Source: Deltaproteobacteria bacterium
Lineage (GTDB): Bacteria; Desulfobacterota; GWC2-55-46
Assembly: GCA_016219115.1 (NCBI GenBank)
Contig: JACRCH010000110.1
Coordinates: 1-45,593, forward strand
Direction: 5' to 3'
Length of the DNA stretch: 45,593 nt
The notes under the pieces are model-generated. The model had not been told where the DNA came from and did no database searches. It saw only the letters and a program-made list of their open reading frames with translations. Below are positions 14,222-23,519 of the stretch, piece by piece (position 1 is the first letter of the stretch; the number at the start of each line of letters is the position of its first letter). The position numbers and the translations under genes were made by a program.

Positions 14222-14774
14222 AGGAGTTAAAACTGTTCATCGCATAATCTATGCCGCGGCTTACCAGAGCCTCAATCGATGCCACGCCCCTTGAAAGCAT
14301 ATCGTCAAGCGTGTCGGTCTCTTCATCGGAGAAAGGCGTAAGCACGTAATCCACTATATTGCCGTCCAGGGGTCTGCCTATGCCCAGTCTTATCCTAGGG
14401 AAATCCTTGCTGCCGGTATGCTCTATGATGGAATTTATGCCCCTGTGTCCGCCGCTCCCTCCGTCTTTCCTTATCCTGATCCTTCCTAACGGGAGATCGC
14501 AGTCGTCATAGGCTACTATTATCGATCCGATATCGACGGAAAAGGCGTCTCTGAACTCGGCGACCGCCCTTCCGCTCAGGTTCATGTAGGTCTGAGGCTT
14601 AATAAGGACAGCGTCCCTGGCGAAGACCCTGCCTCTGCCCCACAACGCGCAGGGAGCCCTCTCAAAAGTAATGGAGCAGCTATCCGAGAGCCTGTCTACA
14701 AGCATGAAGCCGACGTTATGCCTGGTAACCTCGTAAGCAGGCCCCGGATTGCCTAATCCAACAATGAGAAGCAA
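14214..14774 (-). CDS. pth: Peptidyl-tRNA hydrolase
   Basis: At 186 residues it has the usual Pth length. It releases tRNA from peptidyl-tRNAs that drop off the ribosome. Motifs are LIVGLGNPGPAYEVTRHNVG with Asn9 and the catalytic His19, KPQTYMNLSG with Asn65, AYDDCDLPLGRIRIRKDGGS with the Asp90 that tunes the histidine, and GGHRGINSIIEH. At the position of E. coli Asn114 the sequence appears to have Arg, which I note without drawing a functional conclusion. It sits in the order prs, rplY, pth that is widespread in bacteria. The start is the ATG at 14774. Confidence 0.96.
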   Translation of the reverse strand: MLLIVGLGNPGPAYEVTRHNVGFMLVDRLSDSCSITFERAPCALWGRGRVFARDAVLIKPQTYMNLSGRAVAEFRDAFSVDIGSIIVAYDDCDLPLGRIRIRKDGGSGGHRGINSIIEHTGSKDFPRIRLGIGRPLDGNIVDYVLTPFSDEETDTLDDMLSRGVASIEALVSRGIDYAMNSFNSSK

Positions 14775-14779
14775 AAAAA

Positions 14780-15075
14780 CTTTCCCCTGAAGTCGTATTT
14801 CAGGCGGCCGGTAAAAAAACGCCGCTGTAAAAACGGTTTTTATAGATACCCGCGCTTTACATTACAGCCGTGGTACTTTAAGCTACGAGCTGCGCTCGTC
14901 CCGTGACACAGGAGCCGGCGGAGTCGGCTCTCATCCCCCGCCTTTACAGACTGGGATTCCCCGCTGAAATGAACCTCCCTGCGGCAAGCCGCGGGGTATC
15001 CTAAGGACATTTATTTCAAAAGGCCGCAACAAGCTGCGGGGAATTAGACCCTAAGAGAGATTAAGGCCGGGGAGC
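14780..15075. repeat. Hairpin-rich intergenic region with short palindromic repeats
   Basis: The 312-base gap between rplY and pth has no open frame of note. It contains two related palindromic units, GCGGCAAGCCGCGGGGTATC near 14981-15000 and CCGCAACAAGCTGCGGGGAA near 15024-15043, each followed by CC(C)TAAG. The same core with CAACCCGAAGG occurs in both copies of the 100-bp repeat at 9410 and 18144. Further stems are ACGAGC/GCTCGT (about 14884-14899) and GAGCCG/CGGCTC (about 14912-14930). This looks like a cluster of extragenic palindromes on the 3' side of rplY. Confidence 0.6.
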
Positions 15076-15087
15076 GCAAGGGTGGAC

Positions 15088-15735
15088 TTACTCCTCCTTG
15101 GTCTCCTCTTCCTTCTCAGCGAAGCTCTTTGCGAGCTCAGCCGCGACCTCTTCAGCGGTCTTAGGCGCGACTTCGGCCGTCGGAGCGACTATCGATACGA
15201 TGGTCGTACCGGGCTCGTCAAGGACCGTCAGCCCTTCAGCGAGCACTATATCCGAGGCGTGCAGCGATTGGCCTACACCGAGCTTCGTGATGTCAAGATC
15301 GACGCTGTCGGGTATCTGCGTCGGAAGACACTCTACCTTCACCGTCCTGTGCTCCTGCTGGATTATGCCTCCGAAGGCAAGGCCCTCGGCCTTTCCTGTC
15401 AGGTGCACCGGGACATCGACGGTTATCTTGTGGTCCATCCGTATCTCTACGAAGTCCACATGCTGCAAAGAACCTCTGAGCGGATGGCGGGAGACTTCCT
15501 TGAACATCACCATACGCGCCTTGTCGCCTTCGAGAGAGAGGTTCACCAGCACGTTTCCGCCGGCGGCGGTATGGAGAACCTTCTCAAGCTCCTTGTTGCT
15601 CAAGGCCAGCGTAATGGCGCCTTTTATCCCCTGTCCGTAAAGGACCGCGGGCACCGAGCCGGTTCTACGAAGCCTGCCGGCGGCGCATTTGCCCCTGGTC
15701 TGCCTCGGCTGGGCTGATAGATTTATCTGTTCCAT
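15088..15735 (-). CDS. rplY: 50S ribosomal protein L25, long (CTC) form
   Basis: A 215-residue protein. Residues 1-90 form the 5S-rRNA-binding L25 domain (RQTRGKCAAGRLRRTGSVPA, VLYGQGIKGAITL). Residues about 95-185 form the CTC C-terminal beta domain (HKITVDVPVHLTGKAEG, VKVECLPTQIPDSVDLDITK). It ends in an acidic Glu/Lys tail typical of the long form. It stabilises the central protuberance of the large subunit; the long form is known as a general stress protein in Bacillus. It lies 45 bases after prs on the same strand, very probably in one transcript. Confidence 0.96.
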   Translation of the reverse strand: MEQINLSAQPRQTRGKCAAGRLRRTGSVPAVLYGQGIKGAITLALSNKELEKVLHTAAGGNVLVNLSLEGDKARMVMFKEVSRHPLRGSLQHVDFVEIRMDHKITVDVPVHLTGKAEGLAFGGIIQQEHRTVKVECLPTQIPDSVDLDITKLGVGQSLHASDIVLAEGLTVLDEPGTTIVSIVAPTAEVAPKTAEEVAAELAKSFAEKEEETKEE

Positions 15736-15779
15736 GACTCTTTTCCTCCAGTAGTTTCACTAAATTTTATGAGCTTCTG

Positions 15780-16715
15780 TCAAACAAAAAGCGAACTTAC
15801 GGACTCTCCGTAGTGTATCCTCTTTATAGCCTCGCCAAGAAGCGGCCCGACTGAAAGCCTCTTGATCTTGGCAGACCTGGCGCCTTCCCTCTCGGGTATG
15901 GTGTTGGTGACGACGACCTGCTGGATCGGGGACTTCTCTATCCTCTCGATGGCCGGGCCGGAGAGGACCGCGTGGGTCGAGCACGCGAATATCTGCTTTG
16001 CGCCGTGGTTTTTAACCGCCACAGCGGCCTGTGTAAGGGTGCCGGCGGTGTCTATCATGTCGTCAAGGATTATGGCCGTCTTCCCCTGCACATCGCCTAT
16101 GATGTTCATGACCTCGGATACGTTCGGGGCCGGACGTCTCTTGTCTATTATTGCGAGACTGGCTTCAAGCCTCTTTGCAAAGGCCCTGGCCCTCTCAACG
16201 CCTCCGGCGTCGGGGGAGACTATGACTATATCGTCGTTGAAGTTATCCTTTATATACTTGAGTAGCACTGGGGTTGCGTAGAGGTGGTCGACCGGGATAT
16301 TGAAAAAGCCCTGTATCTGGCCCGCGTGAAGGTCCACGCATACTACCCTCGTGGCGCCGGCCACGGTTATGAGGTCGGCCACCAGCTTGGCCGATATCGG
16401 CGTCCTCGGCGCTACCTTCCTGTCCTGCCTCGCGTACCCGTAATACGGTATAACGGCCGTTACGGATACTGCCGAAGCCCTCTTGAAGGCATCGAGCATT
16501 ATAAGGAGCTCCATAAGGTTATTATTGCATGGGATACAGGTAGACTGCACCACATAGACCTCTACCCCCCTTACGCTCTCCTGTATGTCAACATATACTT
16601 CTCCGTCGCTGAAGCTTTTAACCTCTGATTTTCCGAGAGTTGTGCCGAGAGTATCGCATATCTCGAGGGCGAGCGGCCTGTTTGCGTTACCGGAAAAAAC
16701 CTTTATCTTGTCCAT
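15780..16715 (-). CDS. prs: Ribose-phosphate pyrophosphokinase (PRPP synthase)
   Basis: The 311-residue enzyme makes phosphoribosyl pyrophosphate from ribose 5-phosphate and ATP for nucleotide, histidine and tryptophan synthesis. Visible motifs are the flexible ATP loop region [20 protein letters not shown], the divalent-metal site [14 protein letters not shown], and the PRPP-binding loop [12 protein letters not shown]. Length and motif order are those of class I enzymes regulated by phosphate and ADP. It lies between tRNA-Gln and rplY, an order common in deltaproteobacterial genomes. The start is the ATG at 16715. Confidence 0.98.
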   Translation of the reverse strand: MDKIKVFSGNANRPLALEICDTLGTTLGKSEVKSFSDGEVYVDIQESVRGVEVYVVQSTCIPCNNNLMELLIMLDAFKRASAVSVTAVIPYYGYARQDRKVAPRTPISAKLVADLITVAGATRVVCVDLHAGQIQGFFNIPVDHLYATPVLLKYIKDNFNDDIVIVSPDAGGVERARAFAKRLEASLAIIDKRRPAPNVSEVMNIIGDVQGKTAIILDDMIDTAGTLTQAAVAVKNHGAKQIFACSTHAVLSGPAIERIEKSPIQQVVVTNTIPEREGARSAKIKRLSVGPLLGEAIKRIHYGESVSSLFV

Positions 16716-16773
16716 ATGCCTTCTCTTACTCTAAATTACTTGCTTCCGCGACCGGACTTAAAATTTATTATTT

Positions 16774-16848
16774 TGGCTGGGGCGGGAGGATTCGAACCTC
16801 CGGGTGCGGGGATCAAAACCCCGTGCCTTACCGCTTGGCGACGCCCCA
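16774..16848 (-). tRNA. trnQ: tRNA-Gln (anticodon UUG), CCA encoded
   Basis: The minus strand folds as a full cloverleaf. The acceptor stem TGGGGCG/CGCCCCA is followed by discriminator G and an encoded CCA. The anticodon stem CGGGG/CCCCG closes the loop TTTTGAT with anticodon TTG, and the T-arm carries GGTTCGAATCC. The first pair is U1-A72, the weak pair used as an identity element for tRNA-Gln. GatCAB encoded at 34980-38918 could convert a mischarged Glu-tRNA-Gln. Confidence 0.95.
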
Positions 16849-16922
16849 AAAATTTTCTTGAGACGCTTACATAACCTTAACAAACCCCTATTACCGCACT
16901 GTCGCTGCCAATACCGGAGTTT

Positions 16923-17810
16923 TCAGAGTCCGTGCGCCAAAAAGACGGAAAAAGCCCTATCGAGGGTCACTTTTAATCTTTCAAAGGCCGCTTCCGCGTT
17001 CCCGGCATCCTGAAAAACACCGAAGACGGTAGGGCCGCTTCCGGACATAAGTGAGCCCTGAGCCCCCTCTTCGACAAGCGCTCTCTTGATAGCCGTTATC
17101 TCAGGATACCTTACCGCGGTAACGGCCTCGAGGTCGTTATAAAGAAAATCCCTTATATTGCGATCTGAGTCAAGGTGCTCTTCAGAATATATTAAGATAT
17201 TATCTTCCGTCTTTTTTGTCAAGTCCAAATTATTATAAGCCCAGGCTGTCGATACATGGAAGCCGGGGTTTACCAACACATAATTATAACGCGGGAGTTT
17301 GACCCTTTTAAGTATCTCGCCCCTGCCGGATGCCAGCGCTGGGCCTTTCAGGATAAAAAAGGGCACATCAGAACCGATCCCGGCGCCGAGTCCCATCAGT
17401 CTTTTGTCGTCGATTTGGCAGCCGAGAAGCGAATTCAGTCCCATGAGGACCGTTGCGGCATCAGAGCTTCCTCCCCCGAGACCGGCTCCAACAGGTATCT
17501 TTTTCCCTATGGATATCGAGACTTTTCTTTTAACCCCTACTGCATCTAGCAGCCGCTCCGCGGCCCTGTAAGCGAGGTTATCCCTTCCACCGGGAACCCC
17601 GGCGTGGTCGGAGGACACAAAGATCCCGTCCCCTTGTACCACCTCTATCGTGACCTCGTCGTAAAGAGAGACCGGCTGCATGAGAGAGCGTATCTCGTGG
17701 TAGCCATCGGGCCTCTTTGACAGGACCTTCAGGAAGAGGTTGACCTTGGCAGGCGAAAGGAATACTTGACGCTTTTCAGCCGAAGGGGTGTTTTTCTGGG
17801 CGTTGTCCAT
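16923..17810 (-). CDS. ispE: 4-diphosphocytidyl-2-C-methyl-D-erythritol kinase
   Basis: A GHMP-family kinase of the non-mevalonate isoprenoid pathway that phosphorylates CDP-methylerythritol. I place the start at the ATG at 17810, giving 295 residues; a longer frame to 17888 would overlap the upstream gene and adds only a low-complexity leader. Motifs are the substrate-binding SPAKVNLFLKVLSKRPDGYH, the ATP-binding loop KIPVGAGLGGGSSDAATVLM, GSDVPFF and the C-terminal GSLMSGSGPTVFGVF. Its position before tRNA-Gln and prs is a widely conserved arrangement. Confidence 0.96.
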   Translation of the reverse strand: MDNAQKNTPSAEKRQVFLSPAKVNLFLKVLSKRPDGYHEIRSLMQPVSLYDEVTIEVVQGDGIFVSSDHAGVPGGRDNLAYRAAERLLDAVGVKRKVSISIGKKIPVGAGLGGGSSDAATVLMGLNSLLGCQIDDKRLMGLGAGIGSDVPFFILKGPALASGRGEILKRVKLPRYNYVLVNPGFHVSTAWAYNNLDLTKKTEDNILIYSEEHLDSDRNIRDFLYNDLEAVTAVRYPEITAIKRALVEEGAQGSLMSGSGPTVFGVFQDAGNAEAAFERLKVTLDRAFSVFLAHGL

Positions 17811-17851
17811 ATTACCCGAACTTGAAGGGATAAATCTCGGAAAAAGGTAGC

Positions 17852-18112
17852 TTAGAAATGGCCTACTTTCGACGGGGCCTGTTTGCAAACCTCGTTGAGC
17901 TCGGCGACAAGGATGTATTCGTGGTAGTCGTTCATGGCGCAGAGGAATTCTATCGTTTCGGTCTTCGCGCCGGGAACGATGATAGCCTTTTTACCGAGGT
18001 GCTTGATGAGAACAGCCTCGGCCTGCGGGCATGCCTGCAGGAGGTCGCTTACTACTACCTTGCCTGTTATGACCCCTTCCTCTTCATGGTGGTTATGTCC
18101 GTGTCCAGCCAT
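17852..18112 (-). CDS. Small His-rich protein with DUF1858-like domain
   Basis: An 86-residue protein that opens with a metal-binding-looking stretch, MAGHGHNHHEEEG. It continues as a compact helical domain: VSDLLQACPQAEAVLIKHLG, then a turn with PGAKTETIEFLCAM and a final helix ILVAELNEVCKQA. The helix layout resembles DUF1858 (the hybrid-cluster/ScdA-type N-terminal domain), but the usual Cys-x2-Cys turn is replaced by AIIVPG. Two or three cysteines remain scattered. The His cluster could bind Ni, Zn or Fe, or simply sit by chance at the N-terminus. It lies 41 bases upstream of ispE on the same strand. Confidence 0.7.
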   Translation of the reverse strand: MAGHGHNHHEEEGVITGKVVVSDLLQACPQAEAVLIKHLGKKAIIVPGAKTETIEFLCAMNDYHEYILVAELNEVCKQAPSKVGHF

Positions 18113-18143
18113 AGTCCTTATCTCATTTGTTAGTTTAGTGTTT

Positions 18144-18243
18144 TAGTATTTCCTTCGGGTTGAATTCCCCGAAGCTTGCCGCGTATATAAAAACAGATTT
18201 CCCTTCGGATAACCCGCTAGCAAGGCTTGCGGGGTGGTTCATA
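18144..18243 (-). repeat. Dispersed structured repeat, copy 2 (inverted)
   Basis: Inverted counterpart of the 9410-9510 repeat, reading on the minus strand from TATGAACCACCCCGCAAGCC to AACCCGAAGGAAATACTAA. It fills the gap between nuoN and the His-rich gene. Compared with copy 1, the middle GGGCA hairpin has lost its pairing while the flanking stems are kept, as expected of an old repeat in partial decay. Confidence 0.8.
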
Positions 18244-18266
18244 CCGGCGGCTCTTTTACCGTATCG

Positions 18267-19688
18267 CTAGAATAATACCTTGGCTATATCCATGACCCAG
18301 TCAGTAATGGGGCCGGGGTACAGGCCCAGAAATATCGTCACGGCGTTTATGAAATACAGGAGCGCGCGCGTCGTGATATCTACCTTGATAGGCTCCGTGT
18401 TCTTCGGGGGCCTCAGGTACATGCTCTTTACGACCAGCAAGAAGTAGTACATCGCTACTACCGCCATGACCACGCCTATTACCGCCAGCGCCCAGAGCCC
18501 TTCCTTAACGGCGGCGGCTATGATGTAGAACTTGGCGATAAAGCCGCCGAGCGGAGGGATACCGGCTATCGAAAGAAGGCCGATAAAGAGTGTCGCCGCA
18601 AGAAGCGGAGAGCGCCTGCTGAGCCCCGCGTAAGACTCTATCAGGTCGGAGCCTTCGGCGTTGTTGAAGGCCACTATCGCTATGAAGCTTCCGAGTATTG
18701 AGAAGACATAGGTCAGGAGATAGAACATTATCGCGCCGGCCCCGAGGGCAGAGGCGGCCGCAACGGCCATCAGAAGATACCCGGCCGAGCCGATGCCGGC
18801 GTACGCGATAAGTCTCTTGATGTCCTTCTGCGGCATGGCCGCGAGGTTCCCGAACAAAAGCGATGCCCCGGATATTATGGATACCAGTATTATCCACTCG
18901 GCTTTCACTCCGATAAGCCCGGTAAAGAGTATACGCATGATAACGATGAAGCCTGCCGACTTGGACGCGGCTGCAAGGAGCGCCGTAACCGGCGTCGGAG
19001 CGCCCTGATAGACGTCCGGGGCCCATACGTGGAACGGTATCGAGGATATCTTGAAGGTAAGGCCTATCACCAGGAGCGTGATGCCGATGATCAAAAAGCC
19101 GTTGCCGTCAACCGACTTGAGCGAGTGAGCGACTTCGACGAAACCTGTGGCGCCGGATGCCCCATAGATAAAGCTGATGCCGTAGACCAGAAAGCCGGAG
19201 GCGAGAGCGCCCGTGACAAGGTACTTAAGCCCGGCCTCGACCGTAAGCGGGTTGTCGTTAGTGAAGGCGGCGAGCACATAGAGACATACCGCCACGAACT
19301 CAAGGGAGACATAGAAGCCGATGAAGTCCGTGATGGATGAGAGGAACATCATGCCGCTGATGGAAAAGAGTATCAGCGCGTAGAACTCCCCCCTCCAGTT
19401 CTTTATCTTATCCTCGTACATCATGACGAGATACAGGATAAGGACCGTTATAACGAGGAAGAGCCATTTGAAGAATATCGAGACCGTGTCCTGCAGGAAA
19501 AGACCTCCGACGGCCTTGCCTGTCTCCGCGCCGATAAGCGTGTAACCGGCGATACAGGTACCGATGATCCCAATAACGCCGGTGACCATCCTCGATCCCT
19601 TGTACAAAAAAAGCTCAAGTATAAGGAGGAGGAACGCGGTCCCCAGCATCACGAATTCGGGTGTCATCAAGTGAAGGTTCATCTGCAT
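18267..19688 (-). CDS. nuoN: NADH-quinone oxidoreductase subunit N
   Basis: One of three antiporter-like proton-pumping subunits of complex I; 473 residues with about 14 hydrophobic helices. Family marks are the broken-helix region FKISSIPFHVWAPDVYQGAP followed by TPVTALLAAASKSAGF, the lysine-bearing MPQKDIKRLIAYAGIGSAGY and the C-terminal GIPPLGGFIAKFYI. It is the last gene of the operon, 41 bases after nuoM. No clear terminator follows; the next 25 bases lead into the dispersed repeat. The start is the ATG at 19688, with a second in-frame ATG two codons on. Confidence 0.97.
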   Translation of the reverse strand: MQMNLHLMTPEFVMLGTAFLLLILELFLYKGSRMVTGVIGIIGTCIAGYTLIGAETGKAVGGLFLQDTVSIFFKWLFLVITVLILYLVMMYEDKIKNWRGEFYALILFSISGMMFLSSITDFIGFYVSLEFVAVCLYVLAAFTNDNPLTVEAGLKYLVTGALASGFLVYGISFIYGASGATGFVEVAHSLKSVDGNGFLIIGITLLVIGLTFKISSIPFHVWAPDVYQGAPTPVTALLAAASKSAGFIVIMRILFTGLIGVKAEWIILVSIISGASLLFGNLAAMPQKDIKRLIAYAGIGSAGYLLMAVAAASALGAGAIMFYLLTYVFSILGSFIAIVAFNNAEGSDLIESYAGLSRRSPLLAATLFIGLLSIAGIPPLGGFIAKFYIIAAAVKEGLWALAVIGVVMAVVAMYYFLLVVKSMYLRPPKNTEPIKVDITTRALLYFINAVTIFLGLYPGPITDWVMDIAKVLF

Positions 19689-19729
19689 GTTTAAAAGCCT
19701 CTCATAAGTAACGGTTTTGGGTCACCGTA

Positions 19730-21226
19730 TTAACCGTGCGGCACCGCGTTTATCTTGTCAACGAGCGGCACCACGCCGGTGTTTATAATATCCACTATTA
19801 TCGAGGGGTAAAAGCCTACCACCAGGAGGACCGCTATGAGGATGACGAACGGAAGCCTCTCCACGAAGGTAGTGGCGTCCTTGAGACCATCCCACTTGTC
19901 CTGCGGCTCCCGGAAGAAAACATCCCTTATGCACCTGAGCATGTATGTAGCCGTCACAATAATGCCGAAGACGGCTATTACGACCTGGAAAGGATAGTCC
20001 TTGAACGCGCCTATGAATACCATGAGCTCAGCCACGAAGTTCGCCAGGCCCGGCAGACCGCTTGACGCGAAGCCCATTATGGCGAACGCTACCGCGACGA
20101 ACGGGAGCTTTTTAGCAAGGCCGGAGAAATCATACATCATGCGGGTGTGGGCCTGGTCGTATATGAACCCGATGAGAGAGAACGCGAGGGCCGTCATTAT
20201 GCCGTGGGCGAACATGAGGAGCACCGCTCCGTTGACGCCTATATAATTGAGGGTAGCAAGCCCCAGCAAAACGTATCCCATGTGGCTTGAGGAGGAATAG
20301 CCGATCATGAACTTCATGTCCTTCCTGCTCATGGCCACCAGACCGCCGTAGAAGATGTTTATGAGGCACAGTACCGCCACATACGGCATCCAGAACTGGG
20401 CCCCCGCCGGAAGCATACCCATCGCTATACGGAGGATCCCATACGCCCCGAGCTTCATAAGGACCCCTGCGTGGAGCATACTGACGGCCGACGGGGCCGC
20501 CGCGTGTCCTATGGGCGACCACGAATGGAAAGGCGCAAGCGGCACCAGGACGCCGAAACCGAAGAGGAGCGGCAGGAAGACCTTTATCTGGTAGCTCCTC
20601 TCAAGCGAAAGCTTGCCTATGGCCAGCATGTCAAAGGTGTAGACGCCGGACTGCGCTCCCGCCACGAAATAAAGTGACAGTATCCCAAGGAGAGCGAAGA
20701 CCGCGCCGAAGCTCAGATACAGCGTAAGCTTCATGGTGGCGTACTCCCTGTTGGCGCTTCCCCATATCCCGATGAGCGGGTACATCGGGATGACCGCGAG
20801 CTCGTAGAAGAGGTAGAAGAAAAGAAGATCGAGCGAGACGAACACGCCGAAGACGCCGGCGACCAGCAGCAGGAGGAATATATAGTGTTCCCTCACCCTC
20901 TGCTTAACGCCTACCCATGAGACGAACACGCCGGTGAAGATGACGAACGAGGTGAGCACTATCATGGCGATACTGATCCCGTCGACACCCACATAGTAGG
21001 ATATGCCGAGTGACTTCACCCACTCGATGCGCTCAACGAACTGGTAGCCTCCCTTGGCCTTGTCGTAGGCCCAGAGCATATACAACGAGAGCACGAGGCA
21101 CAACGACGTGGTCGCGACGGATATCGCCCTCACAAGCCAGAGCATCTCGTCCTTCAGGAAAAGCAGTATGATGACTGCGACGAGCGGCGCCGCTATTATG
21201 GCTGATATTATCGGGAAACCTTCCAC
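19730..21226 (-). CDS. nuoM: NADH-quinone oxidoreductase subunit M
   Basis: A 498-residue antiporter-like pumping subunit. The conserved glutamate segment is LLFFYLFYELAVIPMYPLIG, the discontinuous helix reads VPLAPFHSWSPIGHAAAPSA, and the key lysine region is AMSRKDMKFMIGYSSSSHMG. About 14 membrane helices are apparent. It lies 14 bases downstream of nuoL and 41 bases before nuoN, the standard L-M-N order of the distal membrane arm. Confidence 0.97.
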   Translation of the reverse strand: MEGFPIISAIIAAPLVAVIILLFLKDEMLWLVRAISVATTSLCLVLSLYMLWAYDKAKGGYQFVERIEWVKSLGISYYVGVDGISIAMIVLTSFVIFTGVFVSWVGVKQRVREHYIFLLLLVAGVFGVFVSLDLLFFYLFYELAVIPMYPLIGIWGSANREYATMKLTLYLSFGAVFALLGILSLYFVAGAQSGVYTFDMLAIGKLSLERSYQIKVFLPLLFGFGVLVPLAPFHSWSPIGHAAAPSAVSMLHAGVLMKLGAYGILRIAMGMLPAGAQFWMPYVAVLCLINIFYGGLVAMSRKDMKFMIGYSSSSHMGYVLLGLATLNYIGVNGAVLLMFAHGIMTALAFSLIGFIYDQAHTRMMYDFSGLAKKLPFVAVAFAIMGFASSGLPGLANFVAELMVFIGAFKDYPFQVVIAVFGIIVTATYMLRCIRDVFFREPQDKWDGLKDATTFVERLPFVILIAVLLVVGFYPSIIVDIINTGVVPLVDKINAVPHG

Positions 21227-21240
21227 TGTCTGACCTCTTT

Positions 21241-23115
21241 TTAGAGTATTGCTGCGAAAATTATCATCAGGACGAGCACCCCGCCGACCATGACGAACGC
21301 GTAGTTCTGGAGCTGACCGGTCGTGGTGAGCCGTAACCCCTTGCCGATCTGCCTGACCGTGTACGCCGACCCGTTTATGATGAAGATGATGATTATGTTT
21401 ACTTCGATATAGTTCAATATTTTTGCCAGGCCGTTGTATATCCAGGCCACGAAGTAGGTGTCGTAGATATGGTCTATGTAGAATCTGTTCTCAAGGAACT
21501 TGTAGGTGAACGGCAGGCGCTCGGCCATCACGTCGGACTTCATGCCTTTCCTGGAGTAGATTGACCATCCGAGGAGTATGCCGCCGAGTACCGCGATCGT
21601 CGACAGAGAGGCTACCATGAAGTTGAAGTGGTGCTCGGCGTGCGCGCCGTGTTCGCCGAGCGCGGCGCCGGCCGTGTGCACGAATGTGCCGAAGTTGGGC
21701 TCAAGGCCCGGAAACCCCGCGAAGCCTGCCACCACGGCGAATACCGAGAGTATTATCAGCGGTATTGTCATGACCTTCGGGGACTCGTGCGGGTGCCCGT
21801 GGTATTTTTTATCGCCGAAGAAGGTCACGACGACCAGCTTGGAAATGAAGACTGCCGTTATAAAGGCCGTAAGTATGCCCATCGCGAAGAGGAAATAGTT
21901 GCCGGACTGGAAGGTGGCCGAAAGTATCTCGTCTTTAGACCAGAAGCCGCTGAACGGGAATACTCCCATCATCGCAAGGCTGCCCAAAAAGAAGGTCACG
22001 GCAGTAGTCTTCATCTTCGGGTACAGCTGGCCCATCTCCCAGATCTCGTTGGTGTGGCAGGCGTGTATGACGCTGCCGGCCCCGAGGAACAGAAGCGCCT
22101 TGAAGAACGCGTGGGTCATAAGGTAGAACATACCGGCCCCGGTGCCACCTACGCCTATGGCGAGCACCATGTAGCCGAGTGAACTCAATGTGGAGAACGC
22201 TATGATGCGCTTGATGTCCGACTGCGCGAGCGCGATGAGTGCCGCCATGAGGGCCGTAAAGCCGCCGATGTAGGCGACTATCACCATCGCGTCGGGCGCG
22301 GCTGCGTATAAAAACGATGTCCTGGCGAGCATGTAGACGCCGGCCGCGACCATCGTTGCGGCGTGTATGAGGGCGGAGACCGGGGTCGGGCCTTCCATGG
22401 CGTCCGGGAGCCATACATGCAGAGGGAACTGAGCGGATTTGCCGACCGCCCCGCAGAATATAAGGAGGGCCGCGAGGGTCAGCGTGCCAGAAGAGACATG
22501 GCCCGCCGCTATGTGGTGCTCCACCTCTATGAAGTTGAATGTGCCCGTGGCGTAATATATCACGAATATGCCGAGGATGAACCCGAAGTCCCCGATACGG
22601 TTCACGAGGAACGCCTTCTTGGCGGCGTCAGCCGCCGAAGGCTTCTCGAAGTAGTACCCGATCAAAAGATACGACGCGAGGCCGACAAGCTCCCAGAAGA
22701 CGAATATCATGATAAGGTTGTTCGAAAGGACGATGCCGAGCATCGAGAAGATAAAGAGAGAAAGGCACGCGAAGAACCTTGAGTAGCCCGGGTCCCCGTG
22801 CATGTAGCCCTTTGAGTAAATGTGTATGAGGGAGCCTACGAAGGTCACTACGAAGAGCATGATTATGCTCAGCGGGTCTATCAGGGTTCCCATCTCGATT
22901 TTGAGGCCCTTGATGCTTATCCAGGTGAAGGCCTGCTCGATCGGGTGCATGTGCGGGTCGCCCGGGAGCTTCAGAAGATAGGGGAGCACGATTAAAAAGC
23001 CAATGACGACCGCCCCTATCGAAAGATAAGAACTCAGCTCTTCATTTTTCCGCGTTACAAGCGCTATAAAGACGCTTACGATCAGCGGTATGACCAACAG
23101 TGCCCAGATATCCAT
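21241..23115 (-). CDS. nuoL: NADH-quinone oxidoreductase subunit L
   Basis: The largest antiporter-like subunit, 624 residues, ending in the long amphipathic helix that runs along the membrane arm. Marks are NLIMIFVFWELVGLASYLLI with the conserved glutamate, KSAQFPLHVWLPDAMEGPTP in the broken helix, and ALAQSDIKRIIAFSTLSSLG. A His-rich insertion near residues 430-500 (HGHPHESP, GEHGAHAEHH) lies between helices. The ATG overlaps the nuoK stop as TGATG, so the two are translationally coupled. Confidence 0.98.
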   Translation of the reverse strand: MDIWALLVIPLIVSVFIALVTRKNEELSSYLSIGAVVIGFLIVLPYLLKLPGDPHMHPIEQAFTWISIKGLKIEMGTLIDPLSIIMLFVVTFVGSLIHIYSKGYMHGDPGYSRFFACLSLFIFSMLGIVLSNNLIMIFVFWELVGLASYLLIGYYFEKPSAADAAKKAFLVNRIGDFGFILGIFVIYYATGTFNFIEVEHHIAAGHVSSGTLTLAALLIFCGAVGKSAQFPLHVWLPDAMEGPTPVSALIHAATMVAAGVYMLARTSFLYAAAPDAMVIVAYIGGFTALMAALIALAQSDIKRIIAFSTLSSLGYMVLAIGVGGTGAGMFYLMTHAFFKALLFLGAGSVIHACHTNEIWEMGQLYPKMKTTAVTFFLGSLAMMGVFPFSGFWSKDEILSATFQSGNYFLFAMGILTAFITAVFISKLVVVTFFGDKKYHGHPHESPKVMTIPLIILSVFAVVAGFAGFPGLEPNFGTFVHTAGAALGEHGAHAEHHFNFMVASLSTIAVLGGILLGWSIYSRKGMKSDVMAERLPFTYKFLENRFYIDHIYDTYFVAWIYNGLAKILNYIEVNIIIIFIINGSAYTVRQIGKGLRLTTTGQLQNYAFVMVGGVLVLMIIFAAIL

Positions 23116-23417
23116 CAGTACCTCATCTCATCGAGATCTTCGACATTTACAGTCTTTCTGACCCTGTAGACGCTGACCAGTATCGCCAGCCCTATGGCCA
23201 CCTCCGCGGCGGCGACGGTGATGTTGAATATGACAAAGACCGTGCCGTTGAGCGATTGCAGGTAGTACGAGAAAGCCGCCAGGCTTATATTAACGGAATT
23301 GAATATCAACTCCAGTGACATGAGCACTATGATGATGTTCCGGCGGAGTAACACCCCGGCCACGCCTATGGAGAAGAGCAGGAAGCTTAATATGAGATAA
23401 TGAAATATTGTCAGCAT
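23115..23417 (-). CDS. nuoK: NADH-quinone oxidoreductase subunit K
   Basis: A 100-residue, three-helix membrane subunit. It carries the family pattern [20 protein letters not shown], with the buried glutamate that is part of the central proton path, and a second glutamate in [17 protein letters not shown]. It is preceded by a 102-base gap after nuoJ, unusual for this tightly packed operon; the gap holds small inverted repeats (GGCCAC/GTGGCC, GGGC/GCCC) but no frame. Confidence 0.97.
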   Translation of the reverse strand: MLTIFHYLILSFLLFSIGVAGVLLRRNIIIVLMSLELIFNSVNISLAAFSYYLQSLNGTVFVIFNITVAAAEVAIGLAILVSVYRVRKTVNVEDLDEMRY

Positions 23418-23519
23418 GTCTTTAAATCAACCGCCCGTTTTTTTATTTTTAACGGTCTGATCACAAAAGGGCTTTACGCCCGCTGTGCGTTCACTTCAGG
23501 CCACTGTGGCCGCAGCGCC

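Noticed and set aside
14975-15055. CRISPR array
   Set aside because: Only two palindromic units with unequal spacing and imperfect repeat identity, and no cas genes anywhere in the window.
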